Shown: positions 26,403 to 35,383 of the stretch, piece by piece
How the letters are laid out: each line of letters begins with the position of its first letter
How positions within the stretch are numbered: the first letter of the stretch is position 1
From: Halorhodospira abdelmalekii
GTDB taxonomy: Bacteria > Pseudomonadota > Gammaproteobacteria > Nitrococcales > Halorhodospiraceae
DNA length: 64,000 bases
Reading direction: 5' to 3'
Assembly: GCF_016583625.1 (NCBI RefSeq)
Contig: NZ_NRRN01000005.1
Coordinates: 1 to 64,000 of the forward strand
Notes under the pieces: model-generated
Told to the model about the DNA's origin: nothing
Seen by the model: only the letters and a program-made list of their open reading frames with translations
The model's database searches: none
Program-made: the position numbers and the translations under genes

Positions 26403-28873
26403 GGCGGGCAGCAGAGGTTTGGGGAGGGTTGACCATCGGTCAGCAGCACTACGCCGTAGAGACGATGGAGGGTTACGAAGCGCTGGGAGAGCCCTTTCAC
26501 TATCGGGTGACCGGCGTGCTGGCGGCGGCTGACGCGCTGGCGGGGGCGCCGTCTGATCAAAGCGGCGCTTGCGCGGATTTCTCCGCGGCTTCGTCTGCAG
26601 CTTCGTCCGGGGCTTCGTCCGCGAAGGTGCCCACAGAGTCGGTCGTGGGATCGCCGGCGCTGCTGAGTTGGGGCAACGGCGACTGCGGTCAGCGCCAGGT
26701 GAGCGGTGTGGTGACCTACTGGTGCAGTGGTGACAGCGAGCCTGAGTTGGCCCTTGGCCCACTCACGGGGCAGCAGCCCCATCGGTATACTGCTGCTGCC
26801 TCGGGATGCACGGCGCGTCGTTTCACGGCGATCATCGAGCCGCGTCTGGTGCTGCTTGATGGCGCGAGTGAGCAGCGCCTCTATAGCCCGGTCGATCTGG
26901 CCACCTGGGTGCCGAGTGTGCTGGCGGAGGTCGGCTACCCGAAGACGGCGATCGAGTGGCGGGTGCCGCCTGAGCTCTCCGCGCGTCGCTACGTCTTGCA
27001 AGCCGACGAGAGCCGCTGGGCGCTGCTGCAGCGACTCCTGGCGCGACTCGGTATCTATTATGCGTGGATTGGCGCTGGGTCAGGTGCTGGTGCTTCAGGT
27101 TCCGGGCAATGTGCTGGACAGGAAGCGGTGTCGGGCGGTGGACTGGGAGACGAATCGGGCCAAAAATCGGGCCATGGATTGGGCCAGGAATGGGACCAGA
27201 AATGGGGCGACAGATCGGCTTGCAAGTCGGGCGATCAATTGAGCGACGATGGAGATGAGCGGCTGCGCTTCGTCGTCGACTCGGCCGATTTGCCGGTACG
27301 CCGCAGACCGCTGCGGGTTGCCCCTCCGGGGGCGGTTGCAGCGGCGCTGGTCGGAGTCGATGAGGCTGCAGACGATGGCGGTGAAAGGGCCTCTGGTGAG
27401 GAAAAGGGCGCTGTGGCGAATCGCTCGCATCCAGGCTACGACCTGGCCGGCGTGCGTCTTGTCCGTCGTGCCCCGCCGACGCCGGCGGCGGTCGAGATGC
27501 GTGCTGCGGCGCGCACCGATTGCTACGAAGAGGCGGTCTGGCTGCAGCGAGTGCGGGCGGAGCGGGCGCAGGCCGCCGCCTATCAAGTGCATGCCTGGGG
27601 GCCGTGTGCCGATCTTAGCGCTGGGCTGAACGTCTGTATTGAAGGAGAGTGCGACGATGCTGCCGGGGCGCTGCGGTCAGGTGTCGAGGGGCGTCATTTG
27701 ATCACGGCGGTGCGCCATCGACTGCGCATCGATGGCGCTGTGGGTGATTGTTACACGGCCGAGATCACCGCTCTCCCGGAGCTGAATGCGGCGCAAGTGC
27801 TGCACTACCGTCCACCCGAGCCGCCGCCACAGCCGCGCCCGCTGGTGATGCAGGCTGAGGTCGTCGGCGCTCCGACCGGCTACGGCGGTGTTGCCGTGCG
27901 TCTGCCAGGCGTGCCGCCTGCCGTTACCCAGGCCGCTGTCGCCGGGGCGGCGCTGCCACGTTTAGTGCCCTACGCCGCCCCGGCGGTGCAGCGGGCCGGC
28001 TGGCAGACGCCGTTGCTGCCCGGTCATCACATCCTCGTCTCCTGTTTCAATCACGACCCCGATCTGCCGATCATCTTAGGGGTGATCCCGACCGATCAAG
28101 AGCGGCACCTGGCGGGTCGCAGCTATGGGCGCGATGGCGGCTATGTCACAGCGGCTGGACAGGGGTTGAGCCTCCACGGTGCCGGTTTGACCGCGGCCGC
28201 CGGCTCACGGCTACTGCTCCACGGCCCGCAGCAGGCGAACTGCCTGGAGATGGCGGCGGGGCAGGGCGGATCGGATGGTCAGAGAGGGCAGGGCGGTCAG
28301 GGTATGGGTGCCGATCGCGTGCACCTGCGCTGTCGCGACGGTGCGCTGAGGCTGGAGAGTGCGATCGACCAGAGCGAGTCGTGTGGTGGTGACTATCAGC
28401 TGCGGGTCACAGGCTGCGAACACCTGCAGCTCCACAACGGTTCGGCGTATAACGAATCGGCAGCGAACGTCCGTTATCGCCTCGCTGGCAGTGCCGCTGG
28501 CAGCGTCACCACTGGGGGCGTCGGCGTCACCGGCAGCGCCGGGCAGGATTTGGCGTGGCGCAGCGGCCGTGCGCTCACCGTCGATGTCAGCGACAGCGTA
28601 AGCGGGCACGCTGAGCACGGGATGGAGTTTACTGCTACAGCCGGTGACGTAACTGCCGCAGCCCCAAATGGTGCCATGGTAGTGCGGGCCGGCGCCGGGG
28701 TCGCACTGACGAGCATCCAAGGTACGGTGACGCTGGCCAATGCTGCGCAGTCGGCCGGCGTCACCGTGAGTGCGACGGGGGCGCTGTGCATCTGGGGTGA
28801 GCGCATCGTGGTCAGCGGCGAGACCGCCATCGCCCTGCGCGGCGAGCGCATCGCGCACAGTTCGGCACGGTAG
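26399..28873 (+). CDS. vgrG: VgrG-type spike protein (second)
   Basis: 824-residue second VgrG, starting at a GTG overlapping the stop of the first, so the two are co-translated and may form mixed trimers. It keeps the family plan: LTIGQQHYAVETMEGYEALGE..YRVTG at the start, VLQADESRWALLQRLLARLG (gp27-like), WQTPLLPGHHILVSCFNHDPDLPIILG (about 540-566, the gp5-OB region) and a beta-helical C-terminus without an added effector domain. A repetitive hydrophilic insert near 240-290 (e.g. SGQKSGHGLGQEWDQKWGDR) has no family counterpart. No PAAR, DUF4123 adaptor or effector/immunity gene follows; the next genes are a PIN toxin pair. The cargo is therefore not evident. Confidence 0.9.
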   Translation: MRRAAEVWGGLTIGQQHYAVETMEGYEALGEPFHYRVTGVLAAADALAGAPSDQSGACADFSAASSAASSGASSAKVPTESVVGSPALLSWGNGDCGQRQVSGVVTYWCSGDSEPELALGPLTGQQPHRYTAAASGCTARRFTAIIEPRLVLLDGASEQRLYSPVDLATWVPSVLAEVGYPKTAIEWRVPPELSARRYVLQADESRWALLQRLLARLGIYYAWIGAGSGAGASGSGQCAGQEAVSGGGLGDESGQKSGHGLGQEWDQKWGDRSACKSGDQLSDDGDERLRFVVDSADLPVRRRPLRVAPPGAVAAALVGVDEAADDGGERASGEEKGAVANRSHPGYDLAGVRLVRRAPPTPAAVEMRAAARTDCYEEAVWLQRVRAERAQAAAYQVHAWGPCADLSAGLNVCIEGECDDAAGALRSGVEGRHLITAVRHRLRIDGAVGDCYTAEITALPELNAAQVLHYRPPEPPPQPRPLVMQAEVVGAPTGYGGVAVRLPGVPPAVTQAAVAGAALPRLVPYAAPAVQRAGWQTPLLPGHHILVSCFNHDPDLPIILGVIPTDQERHLAGRSYGRDGGYVTAAGQGLSLHGAGLTAAAGSRLLLHGPQQANCLEMAAGQGGSDGQRGQGGQGMGADRVHLRCRDGALRLESAIDQSESCGGDYQLRVTGCEHLQLHNGSAYNESAANVRYRLAGSAAGSVTTGGVGVTGSAGQDLAWRSGRALTVDVSDSVSGHAEHGMEFTATAGDVTAAAPNGAMVVRAGAGVALTSIQGTVTLANAAQSAGVTVSATGALCIWGERIVVSGETAIALRGERIAHSSAR

Positions 28874-28912
28874 GCCTAGGCCAGTCCAACTGCCTATCGT
28901 ACAATTGTCTAT

Positions 28913-29308
28913 ATGGACATCGTCGCCGACACGAACATCTTTCTTGCGGTTGCTCTGAACGAGCCAGAGAAAGACCGGATCATCACGCTCACGACCGGTG
29001 TGTCGGCGTTGGCGCCTGAAATCTTGCCGTATGAGGTCGGGAACGCGCTTTCGGCAATGGTTAAGCGACGCCAACTTACCGAATCAGAGGCCCTGGAGGC
29101 TGAGAGGTCGGTGGGACGCATCCCTGTTCGGTTGGTGTCCACGGACATACATAGTTCGCTGCGGCTTGCTCTGGAGCAAAGTATTTACGCCTATGACGCA
29201 TATTTCCTGCAATGCGCAAGGGAACGATCGTGCCCATTACTGACTCTTGATCGCCGTATAAAGCAGGTGGCAGCAGAGATCGGGGTCACATTACTGGAGT
29301 CAACATGA
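28913..29308 (+). CDS. PIN-domain toxin, VapC-like
   Basis: 131-residue PIN-domain ribonuclease. The acidic residues of the active site are visible: D6 (MDIVADTN), E41 (LPYEVGNAL), D95 (YAYDAYFL) and D113 (LTLDRR). VapC toxins cleave tRNA or rRNA to stop translation. It precedes its antitoxin (toxin first, opposite to most vapBC) and overlaps it by ATGA. No Shine-Dalgarno is seen; TACAAT at 28900-28905 would start transcription at about the ATG, suggesting a leaderless message. ACAATTGT (28901-28908) is a palindrome overlapping this -10, a possible operator. A perfect GGCCTAGGCC palindrome (28873-28882) sits just after the second vgrG. Confidence 0.9.
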   Translation: MDIVADTNIFLAVALNEPEKDRIITLTTGVSALAPEILPYEVGNALSAMVKRRQLTESEALEAERSVGRIPVRLVSTDIHSSLRLALEQSIYAYDAYFLQCARERSCPLLTLDRRIKQVAAEIGVTLLEST

Positions 29309-29526
29309 TGAGGGTGTTTACGTATTCTGAAGCCCGGCAAAACTTGTCGAAATTGCTGGCCCTAGCTCAGCGAGAAGAGGTGGAGATCAGGAGAAAGGAC
29401 GGCAGCACATTTTCACTCCGCGCGAAGCGCAAGGAGTCAAAGTCACCGTTTGACGTGCCTGGAGTAAGCACGGGAGTCACGACCTCAAACATTCTTGAGG
29501 CGCTTCGGGAGTCGCGTGAGCGCTAA
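29305..29526 (+). CDS. Phd/YefM-like antitoxin of the PIN toxin
   Basis: 73-residue protein whose N-terminus (MMRVFTYSEARQNLSKLLAL) matches the beta-helix DNA-binding fold of Phd/YefM-type antitoxins (pattern s.sear..l..ll). The C-terminal half (about 45-73) is hydrophilic and would wrap the toxin. The start overlaps the toxin gene by 4 bp. It ends 11 bp before the convergent cytochrome-like gene. The pair is complete and probably functional; its placement right after the T6SS spikes raises the question of immunity, but a PIN/Phd pair is better explained as a toxin-antitoxin module. Confidence 0.85.
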   Translation: MMRVFTYSEARQNLSKLLALAQREEVEIRRKDGSTFSLRAKRKESKSPFDVPGVSTGVTTSNILEALRESRER

Positions 29527-29537
29527 TCGGGTCACGC

Positions 29538-31571
29538 TCACTCGTTTCTAGCGACCCTAATCAGCGGCAGCCGCCCGCGCAGACCGTCGGGGTCGGTGTC
29601 GTAGAGCGACGCTACGGCCTCTAAGTAAGCGGTTTCGCTCCCTTCGGCGACCAACCCGACCGGAAGGGTGACGTAGTGGCTGCGATTTCCGACGTGATCA
29701 TCGTGGATGCCGAAGCCGAAGGTCAGTCCGGCCTCCTCGAGCGCCTCTCCCAGGTCGTGATCGGTGATCAGTTGCCCGTCGCGCGTTTTGGCTTCGAGCG
29801 GGCGCACCACGACGACGTCGTAACGGCCCGTCCCGTCGTCAGTCTTGCTCCAGCCGGTAAAGGCCCAAGCGCGGCTCTGCGCCCCCTCGGCCTCCTGCAG
29901 GACCCGCCTGGGGATCAAGATTCCGTCTTCTAGGACGTCGCTCAAGGCGTCACCGGCGCTCCCGTGGGGGCCGAAGTCCTCCTGCAGGATATACGCCTCG
30001 CCGTCCCAAGCGATCAGGTGGTCATCCTTGGCCAGATCGATGGCGTTGTTGCGTGGGTGGCCTGGTTCGACGATCAGCGGCCCCGCTCCTTCACGCCGCT
30101 GCTCGGCGAAATCGTCCTCACTGAGCCCCCAAAACCCGGTCTCCCGCGGGTCGTAGAGGTAACGAAGGTAACCGTCGCCCTCGACCCCATCGCCGGGGTC
30201 CTGGTTACGCCAGTTGCTGCGGCCGCTTGCGGCGAATCGTTCATCCGCTTCAACGTGTGCGTTATTGCCCAGGCGATAGTGGTAGACGTAGTCTGCCGAG
30301 GCGTGACCCATTGGCGCCGATCGCCCCGTGCGCACTTGGAAGAGATCGAGAAAACGCCCCTGCGCCAACGAGTCGGCAAGCGCCTCTGTGTTGTTGCCCG
30401 CGTAGCGGGTGGCCAGCCGCTCGGCGACTTGATAGGCATCGGGCTCCTGGCCCTCTAGGTTGCGGCTATTGAGGGTGTAGTGGCGCAGATCGGAGCGTCC
30501 CTCAAGGAGTGTGCCGGCGACGTCGTCGGCGCTCGGCTCGTGGGCACCGGGCATGTTGCGCAGATCGTTGTGGCAGGCCATGAAACAGCCGTGGGCGTTG
30601 AAGTTGCCGCTCTCGCCCCCGGCAAAGGCGTCGGTTACGGGCTGCGCCGCCGGTGCGCTCATGGCTACAAAGCGCTCTTCGTAGTCAAAACGCCCGTGTG
30701 CCGCGAGATCGTCGGGGCTGACCGGATCGGCGCGCTCAGGGCCGGCGTTGCGTTGCGTCCCTCGATCGCCGAAGGCCTGCGCATCGGCACTCCAGCGATA
30801 GGTCTGGTGGGTGATGTTCGGTCCCGGTTCGCCGCTACCGCGACCGCTGGCATCGGTCGTGGAGAGCCAAGAGGCGTGAATATAGAGGTAGTCGTCGTCG
30901 CGCGCGGCGCGCAGTTCCAGCGATCGCGTGCCCGGCTTGTCGTAGTCCGTGGTTGCTGCGTTGAGATCGACATCCATCTCGAAGGGGCTGAACGCGGCCC
31001 ACTCCCACTCCTCGGCGATCCCGCCGTGGCCGTACTCCGGGTCGGCGTGGCAGTTCCAGCAGCCGGTTGGGCTGCCGGGCTCGAAGGTCTGCCACCCCTC
31101 GTGGCCTGCCGTTGCTGCCCCTTCGTGGTAGCCGCTGCGTGGCTGAGCCCCCTCGCCGGCATTCGACAGCCACAGCCGATTGGCCTGATTAGGGTAGAAG
31201 GCGGTGATCTGCATCGGCGGGCCGAACTCGAGTTCACTCAAGCGTTCAGCGACTCGCAGTTGCTCGGGATCGGTCATCGCGAAGAGATCGAGCGGTGGCA
31301 GCGGGGTTGAGGCGGCCGTCTGCTCGGCGTCACGTTCGGTCTGTGACAGCCCCAGGCTTTCACTCAGGCTTTCGCAGCCTGTCGCTCCAGCAAGCGCCCA
31401 GCCGAGCACCATGGCTGCTACGGCGCCCCTTGAATGGCGGATGGAGCGAGTTGAGAGGGTTGAACTGGCGGAGTCTCCGAAGCTAGTAAGGCTGGCAAAG
31501 CCAGCAAAGCCCGTTATCGAGCCCCGCCCAGGTTTTACCTCCGGTACTGCCCTTGCTATAATTTTGTTCAT
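29538..31571 (-). CDS. Haem-binding lipoprotein, ethylbenzene-dehydrogenase-related domain
   Basis: 677-residue predicted exported lipoprotein: hydrophobic stretch VAAMVLGWALAGATGC with a lipobox-like cysteine (C66). A class-c haem motif CWNCH (171-175) follows, then an ethylbenzene-dehydrogenase-related (DMSO-reductase gamma-like) beta region with SLELRAARDDDYLYIHASW (about 217-235). A second, irregular motif C-F-M-A-C-H (329-334) has three residues between cysteines. Such proteins bind haem in the periplasm and serve electron transfer; the partner is unknown and no oxidoreductase is adjacent. The 50 residues before the hydrophobic core are longer than a normal signal n-region, so the true start may lie downstream of 31571, but no good alternative codon is seen. 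Convergent with the toxin pair. Confidence 0.75.
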   Translation of the reverse strand: MNKIIARAVPEVKPGRGSITGFAGFASLTSFGDSASSTLSTRSIRHSRGAVAAMVLGWALAGATGCESLSESLGLSQTERDAEQTAASTPLPPLDLFAMTDPEQLRVAERLSELEFGPPMQITAFYPNQANRLWLSNAGEGAQPRSGYHEGAATAGHEGWQTFEPGSPTGCWNCHADPEYGHGGIAEEWEWAAFSPFEMDVDLNAATTDYDKPGTRSLELRAARDDDYLYIHASWLSTTDASGRGSGEPGPNITHQTYRWSADAQAFGDRGTQRNAGPERADPVSPDDLAAHGRFDYEERFVAMSAPAAQPVTDAFAGGESGNFNAHGCFMACHNDLRNMPGAHEPSADDVAGTLLEGRSDLRHYTLNSRNLEGQEPDAYQVAERLATRYAGNNTEALADSLAQGRFLDLFQVRTGRSAPMGHASADYVYHYRLGNNAHVEADERFAASGRSNWRNQDPGDGVEGDGYLRYLYDPRETGFWGLSEDDFAEQRREGAGPLIVEPGHPRNNAIDLAKDDHLIAWDGEAYILQEDFGPHGSAGDALSDVLEDGILIPRRVLQEAEGAQSRAWAFTGWSKTDDGTGRYDVVVVRPLEAKTRDGQLITDHDLGEALEEAGLTFGFGIHDDHVGNRSHYVTLPVGLVAEGSETAYLEAVASLYDTDPDGLRGRLPLIRVARNE

Positions 31572-31618
31572 CCGCCCCTCAACACTCCGTCCGCGTCGCC
31601 ATTACACCCCCATGGGGC

Positions 31619-31901
31619 GATCATCGTTGGGTCCACTTTGCCAAAAAGCCTCCAAACTTCCTACTCCCGCTGCCCGCTGCGGCCTTGATCATTCACTGGT
31701 CCACAAGCCCGCCACTGAGCGGAGGGTAGCGGTCGCCGCCTGGGAACGCCGGCGTCCTCGCCGGCATGCATGAGAAGAATGCCGGCGAGGACGCCGGCGC
31801 TCCCAGGAAAAGCCCTCGCCACCGCCATGCTTCTGCAGTGTGGCAGAGTCCCGAAGGACAAACGCTGGGTGCTGTTTGGCAAAGTCGACCAAGCGATGAT
31901 C
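31619..31901. mobile_element. MITE-like inverted-repeat element, copy 2 (fuller)
   Basis: About 283 bp with terminal inverted repeats of roughly 30 bp: the left end begins GATCATCGTTGGGTCCACTT, and the right end (reverse complement) GATCATCGCTTGGTCGACTT, both continuing TGCCAAA. The interior holds a long GC hairpin (about 31742-31805: GGGAACGCCGGCGTCCTCGC against its mirror). The right half is repeated in the opposite direction at 23926-24057. It has no coding capacity, so it would depend on a transposase elsewhere. It fills the gap between the divergent ends of the cytochrome-like gene and the kinase. No target-site duplication is certain. Confidence 0.6.
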
Positions 31902-31928
31902 ACCCCCCCGCTGCCGAATGCCAGGTGC

Positions 31929-34004
31929 TCAGCGCCCCGGGATCGACGGCGTATCGAAGATCAGGGCTTGTTCGAGGTCGGTGAGTTGGAGGGGCTTGCC
32001 GATTACGGCATCGAATGCCGCGGCCGCGGCGGGGTCGATGCTACGGGTGTCGGCAGTAACCGCGATGACTCGGATGGCGGCTAGCTGCGGATCGCGGCGA
32101 ATTGCCCAGAGGATCTCGGTACCGTGGCAATCTCCTAAGTGCAGATCGAGCAGAACCACGTCCGGCTTTTCGCGTTGTAGTGCCGCTAGGCCGCTGGCGC
32201 CGGTATCCGCCTCACGGAGGCAGACTGTAGGGTATTTACTCAGCAGTCCGCGGACCAGCAGCCGATTGAGCTCCTGATCCTCGATGTGCAATACCCGCAA
32301 GGGGGCGGATCGGGCTGTCCACTTGGGGGCGGTGCGCGATCCCTCTACGCTGATCGGCCTTGGGGAGGGATCACTACGGTCTGCGCGGGGATGATCGGTA
32401 GCGGTGAAGGGGGCGGTGTGGGTGACCGGTTGGCCATCGCCGCTGATCTTAGCCGCTAGCGGCAAACGCAGGCAGAAGGTGCTGCCGCGCCCCGCGGTGC
32501 TACTGGATAGCTCCAAATCGCCGTCCATCCGCTCCGCGAGTTGCTTCGAGAAGCTTAGCCCAAGGCCGACCCCAGGGATGTTGCCGTGCTGACGGCCAGC
32601 GCGGTCGAAGGCGATGAAGATGCGCTCTTGCATCTCCGGGGCGATACCGTCGCCGTCGTCTTCGATCTCAAGAAGTGCTGCCTGATCGGTCGCGCGGCAG
32701 CGTAGGGTGACGTGGCCACCGCGGTGGTTGTACTTGATGCCGTTTAAGATCAAGTTGCTGAGGATCTGTTTGATACGCACCGGGTCGCCGTGGACAAGAG
32801 TCTCGGGCCGTTCTGGGAGGCTAAGGCGAAGCTCAATCCCGCGTTCAGCGGCGACAGGGCGCAGTAGCGCTATACTCTCCTCGCAGAGCGCGGCAATGAC
32901 TACGGCCTCGGCGTGAAGCGTCAGCGCTTCGGTCTCAAGCGCACCGAAATCGAGGATATCACCGAGCAGGTCGTGTAGGTGGCTGCCGGCTCTGAAGATG
33001 TGGTGGGCGTGTTCGCGGCGCTGAGCCGATGATATCTCCCCCTCCCGCTCCAGCAGTTGAGCGAACCCGAGCATGGCGTTGAGCGGGGTGCGCAGCTCAT
33101 GGCTCATCACCGAGAGAAACTCCGATTTGGCTTGGCTGGCGCGTTCGGCTGTGCGGCGGGCCCGCTCGGTCTCCTCGCTACTCTGCCGCAGCGCAGTGAT
33201 GAGCTGATTCACCCCCCGCTCTAAGGTGGTGATCTCATCGTTGCCGTGCGCATTCAGGTGCTGTGAAGAGGTCAGATCGCTCGCCATCTCTTTGACGCCG
33301 CATTCGGCACGCCGCAGCGGCTGCGTGATGCTGCGTGCAATGAGCAGCGCACCGGCGAGAAAGAGGGCAGTCAGCGCCGCGGTTACGCCGGCAAAGCGTG
33401 CCGCAAAGGCCCACGCCGCCTGGTTGATGCGCTCCACATAGACCCCGGAGCCGACGATCCAGTCCCACGCATCAATCCCCTGTACGTAGGAGATCTTCTC
33501 CGCTTCGCGACCGTTCGGATCGCCCGGCAGCGGCCAACGATAGCGGTAATAGCCGCTGCCCCGATCGTCGACAATCTCGACAAAGGCGGCAAAGAGGCGG
33601 TTTTCGGCGCTGTCTTGAAAGTCGCCGACGTAGCGCCCGTTGAGTTCGGGCATGATCGGGTGAACAATCATGCGGGGTTCGCGATCGTTGATCCACAGAT
33701 ACTCGCGCGAGCCATCGTCGTAGTGGCTATAGCGCATGGCCTCAATCGCCTCTACGGCGCGCTTCTGGGCTTGCTCCTGGGTAAGATCACCACGGGCGGC
33801 ACGCGCTGCGTACGACTCCACCAGGGTGGCGGCGCTTTCAACGACGTAACGGGCGGCATTTTTCCGCTCCGCCATGGCTTGGCTGCGGGCGTCTAGCGTC
33901 GCCATCAGACCGGCCGTGAGGAGACCGGCGGGGAGCAGGGTGACCAGGATGAGGATGCGGGCGCGAACGGTAAGGCGCCGCAGCCTTGAGAGCGTGAGCA
34001 GCAT
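31929..34004 (-). CDS. Hybrid sensor histidine kinase with single Cache domain
   Basis: 691-residue membrane sensor. Order: TM1 (about 16-37); periplasmic sCache_2-type domain (about 45-195; [26 protein letters not shown]); TM2 (about 201-224); HAMP (about 225-280); HisKA with H302 in [11 protein letters not shown]; HATPase with N-box [17 protein letters not shown] and [12 protein letters not shown]; a linker of about 50 residues; and a C-terminal receiver domain with D620 in VLLDLHLGD. Cache domains of this type often bind small organic acids. No response regulator or output gene is adjacent, so the phosphate path is unknown. Complete, with all catalytic residues. A MITE-like element follows the stop. 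Confidence 0.93.
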   Translation of the reverse strand: MLLTLSRLRRLTVRARILILVTLLPAGLLTAGLMATLDARSQAMAERKNAARYVVESAATLVESYAARAARGDLTQEQAQKRAVEAIEAMRYSHYDDGSREYLWINDREPRMIVHPIMPELNGRYVGDFQDSAENRLFAAFVEIVDDRGSGYYRYRWPLPGDPNGREAEKISYVQGIDAWDWIVGSGVYVERINQAAWAFAARFAGVTAALTALFLAGALLIARSITQPLRRAECGVKEMASDLTSSQHLNAHGNDEITTLERGVNQLITALRQSSEETERARRTAERASQAKSEFLSVMSHELRTPLNAMLGFAQLLEREGEISSAQRREHAHHIFRAGSHLHDLLGDILDFGALETEALTLHAEAVVIAALCEESIALLRPVAAERGIELRLSLPERPETLVHGDPVRIKQILSNLILNGIKYNHRGGHVTLRCRATDQAALLEIEDDGDGIAPEMQERIFIAFDRAGRQHGNIPGVGLGLSFSKQLAERMDGDLELSSSTAGRGSTFCLRLPLAAKISGDGQPVTHTAPFTATDHPRADRSDPSPRPISVEGSRTAPKWTARSAPLRVLHIEDQELNRLLVRGLLSKYPTVCLREADTGASGLAALQREKPDVVLLDLHLGDCHGTEILWAIRRDPQLAAIRVIAVTADTRSIDPAAAAAFDAVIGKPLQLTDLEQALIFDTPSIPGR

Positions 34005-34375
34005 GGCGGCCTACCCTATAGCGCTTACGATGCGATTCCCTTCATTTCGTTCCGGAGCCTAAAACACTCTACAGCGAGGAGCAGTTTGAGCCCGGCCCGT
34101 CTGCTGTAGTACGCGGGCGAGCCGTCCAGGCACGCTAGATTGCGACCGCGCAAATCGTAACACGATGCGCGAACCATGCGAGTTTCTAACGCTGGCGATC
34201 AGAAAAACTGATAGTTCTGTGGGGTTGATTAGTGGCGCCCGCGGCGGGGCAGCCAGCTGCACGAGGGCGACTGGACGCCCATGCGGGCACAGACCGGCTG
34301 ACGCCGAATTGAGAAGGGATTGGGCGGACGATCCATGCCCGTACAGCCACCGTCTAATGCCGTCCCGGGGAGGTC
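34005..34375. other. Intergenic region without a supported gene
   Basis: 371 bp between the start of the kinase gene (reverse strand) and the end of the YbeL-like gene (reverse strand). Frames are short and unlike proteins. The stretch presumably holds the kinase promoter near 34010-34080. One hairpin is evident at about 34147-34172 (CGCGCA/TGCGCG and TCGT/ACGA arms with a two-base bulge). No tRNA or repeat was recognised. Confidence 0.5.
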
Positions 34376-34921
34376 TTAAGCCGTCTCCCCGGTATCGCTG
34401 CCACCGCCGATCCGCACAAAGTCACGTTGCTCGCAGCCGGGGCAGCGCGGGATCGGGTCGGGACGGGTGAAAGTGATCTCGCGCCCGCAGGCGAGGCACT
34501 GTAGAGTGCCCGGGCCGCAGACCTCGCCGGTGTGATAGAGGCTCGGCTCCCCGGTTGTCGTAAAGCCTTGCAGCTCCAGTTTGGTGCGATCGGCGATGGA
34601 GGAGAAGGCGTCCCATAGCCAGCTCTCTAGCATCTGCAGATCCATGCGCAGCCAGTCACCGAGGTGCGGATCGTCGTCGGCCCGCTGCGCCAGCCACGCC
34701 CCGGCCTCTTCGGCATCGCGGCGTAGGTAGCGGGCGACCTGCTCCGCCTCTGCAGCACTGAGTTCGCCGGCTTCGACCATCTGTTGTTGCGTCTCGGTGA
34801 CCGCCTCGGCGAAGGAGGGGACCTCTTTATCGGCGGCGGCGAAGCGCTCGCGCAGATGTGCCAGCATGCGCTCGTAGCCGGTGCGTAGGCGCTCTTGATC
34901 GGGTGATCCGACGTCCGTCAT
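34376..34921 (-). CDS. YbeL-like zinc-ribbon protein (DUF1451)
   Basis: 181-residue DUF1451 protein like E. coli YbeL, a conserved cytoplasmic protein of unknown role. The N-terminal two thirds are helical and charged (YERMLAHLRERFAAADKE; EVARYLRRD-type helices). The C-terminus is a zinc ribbon with cysteine pairs CLACGRE (near 144-147) and CPGCEQRD (near 161-164). In E. coli ybeL is also next to leuS, and the arrangement is kept here, divergently oriented with a 462-bp gap. Length fits the family. The cysteines are complete. Confidence 0.85.
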   Translation of the reverse strand: MTDVGSPDQERLRTGYERMLAHLRERFAAADKEVPSFAEAVTETQQQMVEAGELSAAEAEQVARYLRRDAEEAGAWLAQRADDDPHLGDWLRMDLQMLESWLWDAFSSIADRTKLELQGFTTTGEPSLYHTGEVCGPGTLQCLACGREITFTRPDPIPRCPGCEQRDFVRIGGGSDTGETA

Positions 34922-35353
34922 CTATCGATTCCTCCTGCAACGGCTCCCAGACCGCTCCGGGGCGCTAATCGGGTGGGCTGCTCGAATCAAGCCGCGCCCC
35001 TCGGCGCGGGTCGCTGATCTTTTGTCGCGAAGGCCCCTAGCTAGCAAGAATACCACTCTGGCGAAGCGTGTTGCACCGGGCACGGTGCTGTTGGCGCGTT
35101 GCGGGCTGGTACTTTGCAGCACGCTGCACCGGGCGCTTTGCAGTGTGCACCTCGCGTCTGGCACGTGGTGCACGCGGCGATGTGGCGAAGCGCACTGCAG
35201 TGCTAGGCTCCGATCGCGTATACCGATCACGTTTTGCGATCCCTTCCCTTCGGTTGCAACTCGCCGTGCGTTATCCTTAGGTGCTCGACACCTTGTCACT
35301 CACACTCACCACCACACTTCCACTACACCGACACTACACCGAGAAGCGTAAGC
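34922..35353. other. Divergent upstream region of leuS and the YbeL-like gene
   Basis: 432 bp with no supported gene. It is rich in GCA/TGC-containing words such as TTGCACCGGGC (near 35069) and CTGCACCGGGC (near 35124), and has a short repeat ACACTACACCG-like stretch near 35320-35342. It should carry the promoters of both divergent genes, but no convincing -35/-10 pair stands out. No T-box or leader-peptide signature for leuS was recognised. Confidence 0.5.
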
Positions 35354-35383
35354 CGAGAACCCAACGCACGAGAACCCAACGCA
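35354..35383. repeat. Exact 15-bp tandem duplication abutting the leuS start
   Basis: CGAGAACCCAACGCA occurs twice back to back, ending one base before the leuS ATG. It leaves no Shine-Dalgarno-like sequence in the preceding 30 bases. Recent replication slippage is the simplest origin; the effect on leuS initiation is unknown. Confidence 0.9.

Noticed and set aside
14747-28873. Contractile phage tail or extracellular contractile injection system instead of T6SS
   Set aside because: Hcp, TssA, TssF and TssG are T6SS-specific, and no tape-measure, tail-sheath phage protein, or capsid genes are present.
28913-29526. PIN toxin and partner as a T6SS effector-immunity pair
   Set aside because: PIN toxin with Phd-like DNA-binding antitoxin is a standard chromosomal toxin-antitoxin pair and carries no secretion domain.
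34005-35353. tRNA or small RNA in the two gaps flanking the YbeL-like gene
   Set aside because: No cloverleaf or T-loop pattern was found; only small hairpins were seen.
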